Assembly (NCBI GenBank): GCA_009360345.1
Contig: SPDP01000001.1
Span: forward strand, 1,674,001 to 1,738,000
Origin: Alcaligenaceae bacterium SAGV5
Lineage (GTDB): Bacteria; Pseudomonadota; Gammaproteobacteria; Burkholderiales; Burkholderiaceae_B
Reading direction: 5' to 3'
Length of the DNA stretch: 64,000 nucleotides
Part shown: in pieces, positions 31,787 through 40,624 of the stretch
Layout: each line of letters begins with the position of its first letter
Position numbering within the stretch: the stretch's first letter is position 1
Notes under the pieces: generated by a model
Told to the model about the DNA's origin: nothing
The model's database searches: none
The model's input: the letters and a program-made list of their open reading frames with translations, nothing else
Translations under genes and position numbers: made by a program

Positions 31787-33232
31787 ATGTCTTTCGTGGA
31801 GAGATTCGGCCTGTGGTCCGAGGCCCAGCAGCAAGCGGCGCGCGAGGTCATCGCCGCCCTGGAAGGCGGCACGCTCGACGTCGTGCGCTTTTCCTTCCCC
31901 GACCAGCACGGGATCCTGCGCGGCAAGACCCTGGTGGCCCAGGAGGCAGTGAGCGCGCTCAAGAGCGGCGTGACCATTACCACCACCATGTACGCCAAGG
32001 ATACGTCGCACCGCACGGTGTTCCCGGTGTTCACGTCCGGCGGCGGTTTCAGCCGCCCCGAAATGCAGGGCGCCGCCGATGTGCTGATGGTGGCCGACCC
32101 CACCACGTTCAAGGTCCTGCCCTGGGCGCCCAATACCGGCTGGCTGTTGTGCGATACGTATTTCCAGAGCGGCGTGCCTGTTCCGTTCGACACTCGCCAA
32201 CTGTTTCGCAAGACGCTGGCGAACCTGAACGAGGCCGGGTATGGCCTGATCACGGGGCTGGAGGTCGAGTGTCACGTGTTCAAGGTGGCGCAGCACCACA
32301 TGCGGCCGGAAGACGCGGGCCAGCCCGGCCAGCCTGGCGTGCCCCCGGAGGTCGAGCTGATGTCGCACGGCTACCAGTACCTGACCGAGCTGCGCTATGA
32401 CGCGGTCGATCCGGTCATGGAACTGGTGCGCAAGACGACGCAACAACTGGACCTGCCGCTGCGTTCGCTGGAAGTGGAGTTCGGTCCCAGCCAGTTCGAG
32501 TTCACCTTCGCGCCGGGCGATGCGCTGAAAACGGCTGACGACATGATCCTGTTCCGCAGCGCGGTCAAGCAGGTGTGCCGCCGCGAAGGTTTCCACGCCA
32601 CTTTCATGTGCCGCCCGCGCATTCCGAACGTGGTGTCCAGCGGATGGCACCTGCATCAATCCCTGCGTCGCCTGGCCGACGGCAGCAATGCCTTCGTGCC
32701 CGCCGAGGCGGGCCAGGACCTGTCGCCGGTGGGACGCCACTACCTGGGCGGGCTGCTTGCCCACGCCTGCGGCGCCACGGCGCTGTCGACGCCGACCCTG
32801 AATGGCTACAAGCGCTACCGGCCGTATTCGCTCGCGCCCGATCGGGCGATCTGGGGACGCGACAATCGCGGCGTGATGCTGCGCGTGCTCGGCGGCGTGG
32901 GCGATGCCGCGACCCGCATCGAGAACCGGGTGGGCGAGCCGGCGGCGAATCCTTATCTGTATTTCGCGTCGCAGGTGCTGTCGGGCATGGACGGCATCGC
33001 CCGCGCCATCGATCCCGGGCCGTCGGCCGACGCGCCCTACGAAACCCAGGCCGCCAGCCTGCCGCATACGTTGACCGAGGCGCTGGGATGCCTGCGCGGC
33101 GATCCGGTACTGCGGGAAGGCCTGGGGACCGGCTTCGTGGATTACTTCTGCCACATCAAGGAAGCCGAGATCGCCCGCTTCAACCTCGAAGTGAGCGAGT
33201 GGGAACAGCGCGAGTACTTCGAACTGTTCTAG
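31787..33232 (+). CDS. Glutamine synthetase-like gamma-glutamyl ligase
   Basis: Protein of 481 residues with the glutamine synthetase fold. The catalytic landmarks are present: SFPDQHGILRGKTL in the N-terminal beta-grasp part, Glu159/Glu161 in GLEVECHVF, LEVEFGPSQFEFTF, His288 in SGWHLHQSL, and the ATP/metal segment DNRGVMLRVLGG, ATRIENRVGEPAANPYLY. It is not the housekeeping GlnA type: the sequence is divergent and lies in a catabolic operon after a Rieske dioxygenase. Related ligases (GlnA-like PuuA, and TdnQ/AtdA1 in aniline degradation) attach glutamate to amines before oxidation. The start is ATG 31787. By analogy this ligase may activate an aromatic amine for the dioxygenase; unproven. 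Confidence 0.8.
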   Translation: MSFVERFGLWSEAQQQAAREVIAALEGGTLDVVRFSFPDQHGILRGKTLVAQEAVSALKSGVTITTTMYAKDTSHRTVFPVFTSGGGFSRPEMQGAADVLMVADPTTFKVLPWAPNTGWLLCDTYFQSGVPVPFDTRQLFRKTLANLNEAGYGLITGLEVECHVFKVAQHHMRPEDAGQPGQPGVPPEVELMSHGYQYLTELRYDAVDPVMELVRKTTQQLDLPLRSLEVEFGPSQFEFTFAPGDALKTADDMILFRSAVKQVCRREGFHATFMCRPRIPNVVSSGWHLHQSLRRLADGSNAFVPAEAGQDLSPVGRHYLGGLLAHACGATALSTPTLNGYKRYRPYSLAPDRAIWGRDNRGVMLRVLGGVGDAATRIENRVGEPAANPYLYFASQVLSGMDGIARAIDPGPSADAPYETQAASLPHTLTEALGCLRGDPVLREGLGTGFVDYFCHIKEAEIARFNLEVSEWEQREYFELF

Positions 33233-33239
33233 GGATAGG

Positions 33240-33410
33240 GCCCCCCCCTACGCGCTTACGCGCGCCCAGCATGGTGGACCCCCAGCCGCTACGCGGCAGC
33301 CCCCCAAGGGGGCCGGGACCCGCCTTGGGGCGGCCCGGCGCCGGGTCCCGAGGGGCGATGCGGGTGGACCGGCAAAGCCGGATCCACCGCATCCTGGGTG
33401 GGCGCTTGTG
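33240..33410 (+). repeat. Dispersed intergenic element, copy 2 (long form)
   Basis: Full-length copy after the ligase gene: C-rich start with CTACGCGCTTACGCGCGCCCA, then CCAGCCGCTACGCGGCAGCC, GGGACCCGCCTTGGGGCGG, GGGTCCCGAGGGGCGATGCG, and the hairpin core at 33363-33388 (GGTGGACCGGCAAAG and its complement GCCGGATCCACC). The block order equals that of copy 3 at 54285-54446 read on the opposite strand. Oriented with the upstream gene. It also fills the gap between the convergent ligase and fbp genes. Confidence 0.85.
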
Positions 33411-33427
33411 CCTTTTGAGAGCTTTCC

Positions 33428-34441
33428 TCAGCCGGCTTCGTGGTGGTACCGAGTGACGAGGTCGACTTCGTTCTTCGAGCCCAGGATCACGCTGACGCGT
33501 TCGTGCAGGGCGGCGGGCTCGATGTCGAGGATGCGCTGCAGGCCGTTGGTCGATGCGCCGCCGGCCTGTTCCACCAGCATGCTCATCGGATTGGCTTCGT
33601 ACATCAGGCGCAGCTTGCCGGGCTTGGTCGGTTCGCGCGCGTCCCACGGGTACATGAAGATGCCGCCGCGGTTCAGGATGCGATGCACGTCGGCCACCAT
33701 GGACGCGATCCAGCGCATGTTGAAGTCCTTGCCGCGCGGCCCGGTCTTGCCCGCCAGGCATTCGTCGACATAGCGGCGCACCGGCGGGGCCCAGTGGCGC
33801 ATGTTGGACATGTTGATCGCGAACTCCTTGGTGTCGGCCGGGATGCGGATGTTTTCCTGGGTCAGCACCCATGAGCCGACTTCGCGGTCCAGGGTGAAGC
33901 CGAACACGCCGGTGCCCACGGTCAGGATCAGCATGGTCTGCGGGCCGTACAGGGCGTAGCCCGCCACGACCTGCTGCGTGCCCGGCTGCAGGAAGTCCTG
34001 CTCGGCGATCTCGCGGCCGCGGGCCTCTGCGGGCGCGCGCAGCACCGAGAAGATCGTGCCGATGGACACGTTCACGTCGATGTTGCTGGAGCCGTCCAGC
34101 GGGTCGAACAGCAGCAGGTATTCGCCCTTGGGGTAGTGGGTGGGGATGAGGTGGACGGTTTCCATTTCCTCGGAGGCCATGGCCGCCAGCTGGCCGCCCC
34201 ACTCGTTGGCTTCCAGCAGGATCTCGTTGGACAGCACGTCCAGTTTCTTCTGCACTTCGCCCTGGACGTTCTCGGACTCCAGGCTGCCGAGCACGCCGCC
34301 CAGCGCGCCCTTGCCGACCGCGTGGCCGATGGCCTTGCAGGCGCGGGCGACGATTTCGATCAGCAGGCGGACTTCGGCGGGCAGGGCGGCGGATCCTCGC
34401 TGCTGCTCGATCAGGAATTGGGTGAGCGTCTTGCGCTTCAT
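33428..34441 (-). CDS. fbp: Fructose-1,6-bisphosphatase class 1
   Basis: Gluconeogenic enzyme of 337 residues that converts fructose 1,6-bisphosphate to fructose 6-phosphate and phosphate. The N-terminus [15 protein letters not shown], the metal/substrate site [20 protein letters not shown] (about residues 110-130), [16 protein letters not shown], and [19 protein letters not shown] are canonical for the class 1 FBPase family. Length equals that of betaproteobacterial Fbp. The ATG overlaps the pepN stop as ATGA, so the two genes are translationally coupled in one leftward operon. Downstream lies dispersed element copy 2. Confidence 0.95.
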   Translation of the reverse strand: MKRKTLTQFLIEQQRGSAALPAEVRLLIEIVARACKAIGHAVGKGALGGVLGSLESENVQGEVQKKLDVLSNEILLEANEWGGQLAAMASEEMETVHLIPTHYPKGEYLLLFDPLDGSSNIDVNVSIGTIFSVLRAPAEARGREIAEQDFLQPGTQQVVAGYALYGPQTMLILTVGTGVFGFTLDREVGSWVLTQENIRIPADTKEFAINMSNMRHWAPPVRRYVDECLAGKTGPRGKDFNMRWIASMVADVHRILNRGGIFMYPWDAREPTKPGKLRLMYEANPMSMLVEQAGGASTNGLQRILDIEPAALHERVSVILGSKNEVDLVTRYHHEAG

Positions 34442-37134
34442 GCGGCGATCTCCAGGGCTTTGGTAACGATTTCAGTGACGTTGCGCGACAGGCCGGGGTG
34501 GTTGCGCACTTGTTGCAGGGCCTGCCGCATCGGTTCGCTCAGCTCGGGCACGTAGCGGACCCAGCGGTCCAGCGCGCGGGCCAGGCGGGCGGCGATTTCG
34601 GGGTTGAGGGCGTCCAGCGCCAGGACCTGGCTGACCCAGTAGCGGTAACCGCTGCCGTCGGCGCGGTGGAAGCCGTAGGGATTGTTCAGGCAGAACTGGA
34701 AGACCAGCGAGCGGGCACGGTTGGGGTTGCGCAGCGAGAATGCCGGATGGGCCATCAGGTCTTCCACGCTCCGGACCGTGGTGCTCCGGGCTGTCGCCTG
34801 CAGCGTGAACCACTTGTCCACCACCAGCGGGTCGTCCTGCCAGCGTTCGTAGAAATCGGCCAGCACCCCGGCGGCGGCGTCGGGCGTGCCGAAATTGACC
34901 AGCGACGACAGGGCCGACAACCGGTCCGTCATGTCGCGCGCCGTGTCGTACTGGCATCGCGCCAGTTCGGCCGCGCCATCCACGCGGCCGGCCATCAGCG
35001 CGGCCAGCGCCAGGTTCTTCAGGGCGCGCCTGCCCGCGCTGACCGGGTCGGGCGAGTAGGCTCCCGGCGTCTGGCTGGCATCGACCGCTGCCCGCCAGTC
35101 GTCCGCCAGCGCCCGGCCGAGCGCGCCCAGGGTTTCGTCACGCACGGCGGCCAGTGTCACCGGGTCGACCAGGTCCATGTGCTCGGCCAGGGTTTTTTCA
35201 GACGGCAGCGTCAGGGCCCGGGCCCGGTAGGCGGCGTCCAGCCCCGGCGCCGCCAGCACCGAGCGCCAGGCTTCGATGAAGTCGCGGCGCAGCGCGAAGG
35301 GCTTGCCTTCCTGCCGTTCTCGGATGGCGGCCAGGATGACGCGGGTGGCCAATTGCTGTCCGGCTTCCCAGCGGGCGAAGGCATTGCCGTCGTGCTTCAT
35401 CAGCAGCGCCAGTTCGTGGTCGGTGTAGTCGTACTCGACGATGACGGGCGCGGAGAAGTCGCGCAGCAGCGAGGGCACCGGCCTGGCATCGATGTTCTCG
35501 AAAGTCCATTGCCTGCGCTCGGTGGTCAGTTCGAGCAGCGCGGTGTCGCGGATCTCGTGCCCGTTCACTTCTTTCAGCGGCAGGGGCTGGCCCTGCGCAT
35601 CGAGCAGCCCGATGGCGAAGGGAATGTGGAAGGGCAGCTTGGCCGGCGCGCCCGGCAGGCGTTCCACGCCCACCGGCTCGCAGCGCTGGGCAAGCGTGAC
35701 GGTGCATCGCCGCGTGGCCGCGTCGTGCTCGATCGCCACCCGCACCCGCGGCGTGCCGGCCTGGCTGTACCAGCGCCGGAATACCGACAGGTCGCGCCCG
35801 GGATGATCCTGCGCGTACACCGACTCCATCGCGGCCACGAAGTCGTCGCACGTCACGGCCTGGCCGTCGTGCCGGCGGAAGTACTCGGCCAGCCCGCGCG
35901 TGAATCCGGCCGGCGTCAGCAGGGTCTGCTGCATGCGGATGACTTCCGCGCCCTTTTCGTAGACGGTGGCGGTATAGAAGTTGCCGATCTCCTGGTAGCT
36001 CTCGGGCCGGATCGGGTGGGCCATCGGGCCGGCATCCTCGGGGAACTGGGCCGCGCGCAGCGTCACGACGTCGTCGATGCGCTTGACCGTGCGTGCGCTG
36101 GCGGCCGCGTCGGCGTCCAGCCCCTGCGCCATCATGTCGGCGGTGAATTCCTGATCGCGGAAGACGGTCAGGCCTTCCTTCAGGCTCAACTGGAACCAGT
36201 CGCGGCAGGTGACGCGGTTGCCGGTCCAGTTGTGGAAATATTCGTGGCCGATCACCGCCTCGATGGCGCTGAAGTTGGCGTCGGTGGCGCTTTCCGGGTC
36301 GGCCAGCACGTAGGCGGCGTTGAAGATGTTCAGGCCCTTGTTCTCCATGGCCCCCATGTTGAAGTCGCGCGCCGCCACGATCATGAAGCGGTCCAGGTCG
36401 AGTTCGAGCGAGAAGCGCCGCTCGTCCCAGCGCACCGCGCGCTCCAGCGACTCCAGTGCGTACTGGGTCTTGCCCTCGCTGCCGGGATCGCTGTAGACCT
36501 GCAGCAGCACCTCGCGGCCCGAGCGGGTGCGCATGCGGGACTCGCGCCAGGTCAGGGTGCCGGCCACCAGCGCGAACAGGTAGCAGGGCTTGGGGAAAGG
36601 GTCTTCCCAATGCGCTTCGTGGCGGCCATCGGCAAGGTCGGCCTGTTTGACCAGGTTGCCGTTGGACAGCAATTGCGGGAAGCGCTTCTTGTCGGCGCGC
36701 AGCACGACCGAGTAGCGCGACATGACGTCGGGCCGGTCGGGGAACCAGGTGATGCGGCGAAAGCCCTCGGCCTCGCACTGCGTGAAGAAGACCCCGTTCG
36801 AGACGTACAGTCCCATCAGCGCGGAGTTGGCCTCGGGCCGGCAGCGCGAGACGATTTCGACCTTCGCCCAGGCGCCCAGGCCGTCCAGCGTCAGGGTGTC
36901 GTCGTCCGCCTGGCAGCGTCCGCTCCAGTCCTGGCCGTCCACCGTGACCGAGACTAGTTCCAGGTCCTCGCCGTTCAGGATCAGCGGACCTTCGCCCGTG
37001 CGCCGGATCTCCAACAGTGAATGGACCAGGGTGTCCGCGGGGTCGAGGTCGAATTCCAGTCTGACCGTCTCGATGTCGTACGGAAACGGAAGGTAATTCT
37101 GGCGTCTGATGGTGACGGGAGTATCGGTACGCAT
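34438..37134 (-). CDS. pepN: Aminopeptidase N (M1 family)
   Basis: Cytoplasmic zinc aminopeptidase of 898 residues, close to the 870-900 usual for bacterial PepN. The start ATG 37134 ([21 protein letters not shown]) is chosen over the longer frame from 37236 since the extra 34 residues look random. Exopeptidase motif GAMEN about residue 260, zinc-binding [20 protein letters not shown] with the distal Glu in [13 protein letters not shown] about residue 297 onward. The C-terminal half is the helical domain closing the active site. Degrades peptides released by ATP-dependent proteases. Cotranscribed with fbp. Confidence 0.95.
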   Translation of the reverse strand: MRTDTPVTIRRQNYLPFPYDIETVRLEFDLDPADTLVHSLLEIRRTGEGPLILNGEDLELVSVTVDGQDWSGRCQADDDTLTLDGLGAWAKVEIVSRCRPEANSALMGLYVSNGVFFTQCEAEGFRRITWFPDRPDVMSRYSVVLRADKKRFPQLLSNGNLVKQADLADGRHEAHWEDPFPKPCYLFALVAGTLTWRESRMRTRSGREVLLQVYSDPGSEGKTQYALESLERAVRWDERRFSLELDLDRFMIVAARDFNMGAMENKGLNIFNAAYVLADPESATDANFSAIEAVIGHEYFHNWTGNRVTCRDWFQLSLKEGLTVFRDQEFTADMMAQGLDADAAASARTVKRIDDVVTLRAAQFPEDAGPMAHPIRPESYQEIGNFYTATVYEKGAEVIRMQQTLLTPAGFTRGLAEYFRRHDGQAVTCDDFVAAMESVYAQDHPGRDLSVFRRWYSQAGTPRVRVAIEHDAATRRCTVTLAQRCEPVGVERLPGAPAKLPFHIPFAIGLLDAQGQPLPLKEVNGHEIRDTALLELTTERRQWTFENIDARPVPSLLRDFSAPVIVEYDYTDHELALLMKHDGNAFARWEAGQQLATRVILAAIRERQEGKPFALRRDFIEAWRSVLAAPGLDAAYRARALTLPSEKTLAEHMDLVDPVTLAAVRDETLGALGRALADDWRAAVDASQTPGAYSPDPVSAGRRALKNLALAALMAGRVDGAAELARCQYDTARDMTDRLSALSSLVNFGTPDAAAGVLADFYERWQDDPLVVDKWFTLQATARSTTVRSVEDLMAHPAFSLRNPNRARSLVFQFCLNNPYGFHRADGSGYRYWVSQVLALDALNPEIAARLARALDRWVRYVPELSEPMRQALQQVRNHPGLSRNVTEIVTKALEIAA

Positions 37135-37277
37135 GATGGCGGGAAAGGAGTGACGGCGCAGGGATGGAATTGTAGCGGGGCGGGGCGGGGAGCGTTGGCC
37201 GAGAACCGAAACACCTCGTGTCGGTCCAAGCGCCATAGCGGTTAAATTACGATTCTTGCTTCGGATGTGAAAGCACC

Positions 37278-37961
37278 ATGTCGATATCCAACTGTAATGC
37301 TTTCTTCGGGCGGGGCGGCTGGACGTGGGCCGGCCGTGTTGCCCAGGCCGCCGCGGTGGCCTTGCTCGCGGGCTGCGCGACCACGGTGCCGGCCCGCGTC
37401 ACGACCTTCCAGCAGTGGCCGGCCGATGCCGTGGGCGCCACCTGGAAATTCGATACGTCCGCGGGGCAGCGCGACAGCCTGGAGTACCGTGAATACGCCG
37501 ACATGATCCGTTCTGGCATCGGTCCCACCGGCATGGTCGAGGCCCAGGCGGGCCAGCCCGCCCGCTTCGCCGTCAGTTTCTCGTATGGCGTCGAGCCGGT
37601 GCAGGTGCGCGTCGAGCGCCCGGCCTACGATCCTTTCTATGGGCCTTGGGGGCCCTGGGGCTATGGCTGGGGCGGCTTCGGCTATCGCGGCCGCGGCGGC
37701 ATGGGCTTTGCCTGGGGGCCGCCGTATCCGCCGACCTGGACGTCCACCACGGTCGATGCGTCGCGCGCCTCGCTGCGGGTCGAAATCCGGGACGCCAGGC
37801 AGAATGGGCAGAAGGTCTACGAATCCACGGCCGTGAGCACCGGTTCGGGCGACTCCATTCCGCAGGTGATGCCCTACCTGGTGCGGGCGATCTTCGATCG
37901 TTTCCCCGACACGAACGGGCAGGTCAGGGACGTGACTTACGAAGTGGAGCAGCGCAAGTAG
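37278..37961 (+). CDS. DUF4136 domain lipoprotein
   Basis: Exported lipoprotein of 227 residues. After a hydrophobic stretch (WAGRVAQAAAVALLAGC) the lipobox LLAGC gives the acylated Cys. The following DUF4136 domain has TTFQQWPADAVGATWKF near the start and SASLRV-like edge strands; the middle holds a Gly/Trp/Tyr/Pro-rich segment (YDPFYGPWGPWGYGWGGFG), as seen in many betaproteobacterial members. Function unknown; envelope-located by the lipobox. Divergent from pepN and convergent with the TetR gene, which ends 15 bases beyond its stop. Transcribed alone as far as I can see. Confidence 0.75.
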   Translation: MSISNCNAFFGRGGWTWAGRVAQAAAVALLAGCATTVPARVTTFQQWPADAVGATWKFDTSAGQRDSLEYREYADMIRSGIGPTGMVEAQAGQPARFAVSFSYGVEPVQVRVERPAYDPFYGPWGPWGYGWGGFGYRGRGGMGFAWGPPYPPTWTSTTVDASRASLRVEIRDARQNGQKVYESTAVSTGSGDSIPQVMPYLVRAIFDRFPDTNGQVRDVTYEVEQRK

Positions 37962-37976
37962 CGCGCCGCTCCGGCG

Positions 37977-38621
37977 TCAGCCTGCCGGGGCTTCCGGCTG
38001 GCTGATCTTCAGCCCGGCCAGGAAGGCGTCGATGACCCGGCCGCCCACTTCCGTGATGTCGAAGTCGCCCGGTTCCAGCATCCAGTCCATGAACAGGCCG
38101 TGCATGGCGGCATGCAGGCCCAGCGCGGCGGTCCGGGGGTTGGTGTGGGGTGGCAGTTGTCCCAGGGAGATCGCGCGGCGGAACCCGTCTTCGTAACGGC
38201 CCAGGGCGACCTTGCGGCTTTCGACATGGCGGCGGCGCATGTCCGCCGTTTCCGCCACGTACTCGCACTTGAACAGCAGGATTTCACAGACCCGCTGCGC
38301 GCTCGCGCCTTCGGAGATCAGCTGCATGGCACCGACGGCGCTGCGCCGCAACTGGCCGAGCGGATCAGGGGAGTTGACGTCGCAGCTGCGTTCGAGCGCG
38401 TCCTCGATCGGCATCTTGACCCGCTGCAACATCGCGTCCAGCAGGTCCGTCTTGTTCTTGAAGTGCCAGTAGATCGCGCCGCGGGTTACATTGGCGGCCG
38501 CCGCGATATCTTGCAGCGACGTGTGCGAGACGCCTTGTTCGCTGAAGATCTGCTCGGCGGTTTCGAGAATGCGGGTGCGGGTTTCGAGCGCTTCCTCTTT
38601 CGTTTTGCGTACCATGGCCAT
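37977..38621 (-). CDS. TetR family repressor, AcrR/TtgR-like
   Basis: Regulator of 214 residues closely resembling AcrR, TtgR and MexZ-type repressors of RND multidrug pumps. HTH: TRTRILETAEQIFSEQGVSHTSLQDI and AAAANVTRGAIYWHFKNKTDLL, the latter containing the typical GAIYWHFKNK recognition helix. The effector domain includes CEILLFKCEYVAETADMRRRH, a signature of this subgroup. A 32-bp palindrome lies in its promoter region and a related 30-bp palindrome lies before the acrAB-type pump genes at 43268, so this protein very probably controls that pump although 4.3 kb of other genes separate them. Confidence 0.85.
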   Translation of the reverse strand: MAMVRKTKEEALETRTRILETAEQIFSEQGVSHTSLQDIAAAANVTRGAIYWHFKNKTDLLDAMLQRVKMPIEDALERSCDVNSPDPLGQLRRSAVGAMQLISEGASAQRVCEILLFKCEYVAETADMRRRHVESRKVALGRYEDGFRRAISLGQLPPHTNPRTAALGLHAAMHGLFMDWMLEPGDFDITEVGGRVIDAFLAGLKISQPEAPAG

Positions 38622-38713
38622 GCCCAGCCGGTGGTGTCCTGCATCGGCCAGGAAGGCCGCCGGACGGAGGTGTGTGAATGAATGGGCTATCTAGGTAAGC
38701 CGCCCCTGTGCAA

Positions 38714-38745
38714 TGCTTATATACATGCATGAATGTATGTAAGCA
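38714..38745. promoter_or_regulatory. AcrR/TtgR-type operator between tetR and the DUF486 gene
   Basis: Arms TGCTTATATACAT (38714-38726) and ATGTATGTAAGCA (38733-38745) match at 12 of 13 positions around the spacer GCATGA. The core (ACAT-N6-ATGT with CATGA in the spacer) is the design found again at 43092-43121 before the RND pump. It lies between divergent start codons at 38621 and 38784. Confidence 0.7.
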
Positions 38746-38783
38746 TACCATGTTTTGACTTGATTGACTGAATTGGAGGGTGC

Positions 38784-39128
38784 ATGGCCGCCCAGATAGT
38801 GGGGTTCGTAGGACTCCTGGCGTTGTCCAATATGTTCATGACGTTCGCGTGGTACGGGCACCTGCGATATGCGCACGGCAGCCCCTGGTATCTCGCCGTG
38901 CTGGCGAGCTGGGGGCTCGCTTTTTTCGAATATGCCATCATGGTGCCGGCGAATCGCTATGGCTTTGATTTCCTTAGCGTAACGCAGATGAAGATATTGC
39001 AGGAGGTGGTGACCCTGACGGTTTTCGTGCCGTTCGCCCTGCTGTTCATGGACGAGCGGCTGCGGTTGAACCATTTATGGGCGGCCTGCTGCCTGGTCGG
39101 CGCCGTCTATTTCGCTTTCAAGAAATAA
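38784..39128 (+). CDS. DMT-superfamily small membrane protein (DUF486)
   Basis: Integral membrane protein of 114 residues with four hydrophobic helices: GFVGLLALSNMFMTFAW, LAVLASWGLAFFEYAIMV, VVTLTVFVPFALLFM and LWAACCLVGAVYFAF. FMTFAWYGHL near the N-terminus and QMKILQEVVTLTVF are the DUF486 signatures. Small multidrug-resistance-like transporters have similar size, but DUF486 function is unknown. The start ATG follows TTGGAGG. It is divergent from the AcrR/TtgR-like gene and shares the 32-bp operator, so it may be a member of the same drug-responsive regulon. Confidence 0.78.
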   Translation: MAAQIVGFVGLLALSNMFMTFAWYGHLRYAHGSPWYLAVLASWGLAFFEYAIMVPANRYGFDFLSVTQMKILQEVVTLTVFVPFALLFMDERLRLNHLWAACCLVGAVYFAFKK

Positions 39129-39190
39129 CTTCACGACCGTAATAATCGAAGGCTTGGGATGAGCAAAGCTTTCCGGATGGTAATAATCAA

Positions 39191-39229
39191 AAAGGTGGTT
39201 TTACGATTGGGAATCGTAAAACCACCTTT
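39191..39229. terminator. Bidirectional terminator between DUF486 and H-NS-like genes
   Basis: An 18-base arm (39191-39208, starting AAAGGTGGTTTTACG) is perfectly complementary to 39212-39229 around a 3-base loop. Both ends carry A/T tracts, so it can end transcription from the rightward DUF486 gene and the leftward H-NS-like gene. Confidence 0.85.
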
Positions 39230-39258
39230 ATAAAAAGACCCTATCGGCCTGGGCTGTA

Positions 39259-39618
39259 CTACTGGGCGATGAGAAACTGGTCCCGGGTCGCGCCGCCGGC
39301 TTCCGCCGCCACCAGCCAGCGCGGGGGCTTGCCGCGGCCGGTCCAGGTCTCGCCTGTTTCGGGGTGGCGGTACTTGGGGGCGACCTGCTTGGCGGGTTTT
39401 GCCGCGCTGGTCCTGGGCGTGCTGCCGGCTACCCGCTTGCGGGGGGCGGCGCCCTTGGCCTGGGCGGCCTTCAGTTCATCCAGGGTGATCGAAAATTCCT
39501 GCATCGAGCGGAGAATGGAGGCGATGACAGGCTGCCGTTGCTTTTGGCGAACGGTTTCCGCTTTTTCCTGAAGCTTGCGGATTTGGGCCTGCAGTGATTG
39601 GTAGGTATCTTTAGCCAT
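39259..39618 (-). CDS. H-NS family nucleoid-associated protein
   Basis: Small DNA-binding protein of 119 residues. The start is ATG 39618 (MAKDTYQSLQAQIRKLQEKAE); upstream in-frame codons to 39792 do not resemble the family. The N-terminal half is a coiled-coil oligomerisation domain, the middle a Lys/Ala/Pro-rich linker (APRKRVAGSTPRTSAAKPAK), and the C-terminus the H-NS DNA-binding domain YRHPETGETWTGRGKPPRWL, where RGKPP contacts the minor groove of AT-rich DNA. Such proteins silence AT-rich, often horizontally acquired genes. An 18-bp-arm terminator follows. Upstream, about 270 bases are shared with the divergent yaeQ gene. Confidence 0.9.
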   Translation of the reverse strand: MAKDTYQSLQAQIRKLQEKAETVRQKQRQPVIASILRSMQEFSITLDELKAAQAKGAAPRKRVAGSTPRTSAAKPAKQVAPKYRHPETGETWTGRGKPPRWLVAAEAGGATRDQFLIAQ

Positions 39619-39887
39619 TTTTGTCCAGGTGATTTTGTCAGGCGAAGGGCAGGGAAATGCTCGATTTGGCACGCGAGGGTAACCAGCGCATTTTAGAAGC
39701 GAATTTTCCATGCTGTGAAGCCCTAATGTGAAAACGGATACATTTCCAGATGAATAGAGCCGAATAGGGGCTCGAAGTTCATTCGGAAACATCTTTGGGT
39801 AATTCCACGGAGCCGAGGGCGATATGCGCCGATCCGGCTCCGGCTTTTTGAGGAACGGCCGCCCGAAGGCGGCTGGATGAGAAAGAT

Positions 39888-40430
39888 ATGGCTCTACGTT
39901 CGGTGGTTTACAAGGCGGTGCTGCAGGTTGCGGACATGGACAGGGGTTACTACGCGGAGCATCCGCTGGTCATCGCCCGCCATCCCTCGGAAACCGACGA
40001 AAGAATGATGGTGCGGGTCCTGGCCTTCGCGCTGAATGCCGACGAAGGGCTGGCGTTCGGCCGGGGGCTGTCGACCGACGACGAGCCGGACCTGTGGCGC
40101 AAGGACCTGACCGGCGCGGTGGATGTATGGATAGAAGTGGGCCTGCCGGATGAGAAATGGCTGCGCAAGGCGTGCGCGCGGGCCCGGCAGGTGATGCTCT
40201 ACGCCTATGGCCGTACCGCCGATGCCTGGTGGCGCCAGAACCAGGACAAGCTGGCGCGGCTGGATAATCTGCAGGTTTTCCGGCTGGCTCCCGACGACAC
40301 CGCCGCGCTGGGCCGGCTGGCGGAACGGAACATGCAGCTTCAATGCAACATCCAGGAGGGCCAGGCCTGGCTGGGTAATGGCGGACGGGATGCGACGGCG
40401 ACGCCGGAAAGGCTGCATCCCTCAATATGA
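39888..40430 (+). CDS. yaeQ: YaeQ family protein
   Basis: Cytoplasmic protein of 180 residues. It starts MALRSVVYKAVLQVADMDRGYY and contains HPSETDERMMVRVLAFAL, PDLWRKDLTGAVDVWIEVGLPDEKWLRKA and ARQVMLYAYG, all characteristic of the YaeQ family (a PD-(D/E)XK nuclease-like fold of unknown activity; the E. coli member was once linked to suppression of RfaH loss, later withdrawn). The D..WIEVG.P region corresponds to the remains of the nuclease core. Length is that expected. Stands alone between the H-NS-like gene and the cyclopropane synthase. Confidence 0.88.
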   Translation: MALRSVVYKAVLQVADMDRGYYAEHPLVIARHPSETDERMMVRVLAFALNADEGLAFGRGLSTDDEPDLWRKDLTGAVDVWIEVGLPDEKWLRKACARARQVMLYAYGRTADAWWRQNQDKLARLDNLQVFRLAPDDTAALGRLAERNMQLQCNIQEGQAWLGNGGRDATATPERLHPSI

Positions 40431-40624
40431 ATAGGGTTTTTGGGGCTTTTCGCCTGCGATGAAGTCCCGCGTTTTTGGTGCTAGGATAAAAAAGCAAAGT
40501 GGTTACGAGTCTGGTCTACCGACGAGCGCCGACCTAGGGGGATCTTTGCCTGATGTTGGGTTGTGCGCCGATAAAAACGCGCGTCTGTTGCGACTGACAG
40601 GTTGTGGAATACGGAAAACCCTAC

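Noticed and set aside
34498..36957. Open frame of 819 codons antisense to pepN
   Set aside because: Composition (Gly/Arg/Val/Gln) is that of a complementary-frame shadow; pepN with intact GAMEN and HEXXH motifs is the real gene.
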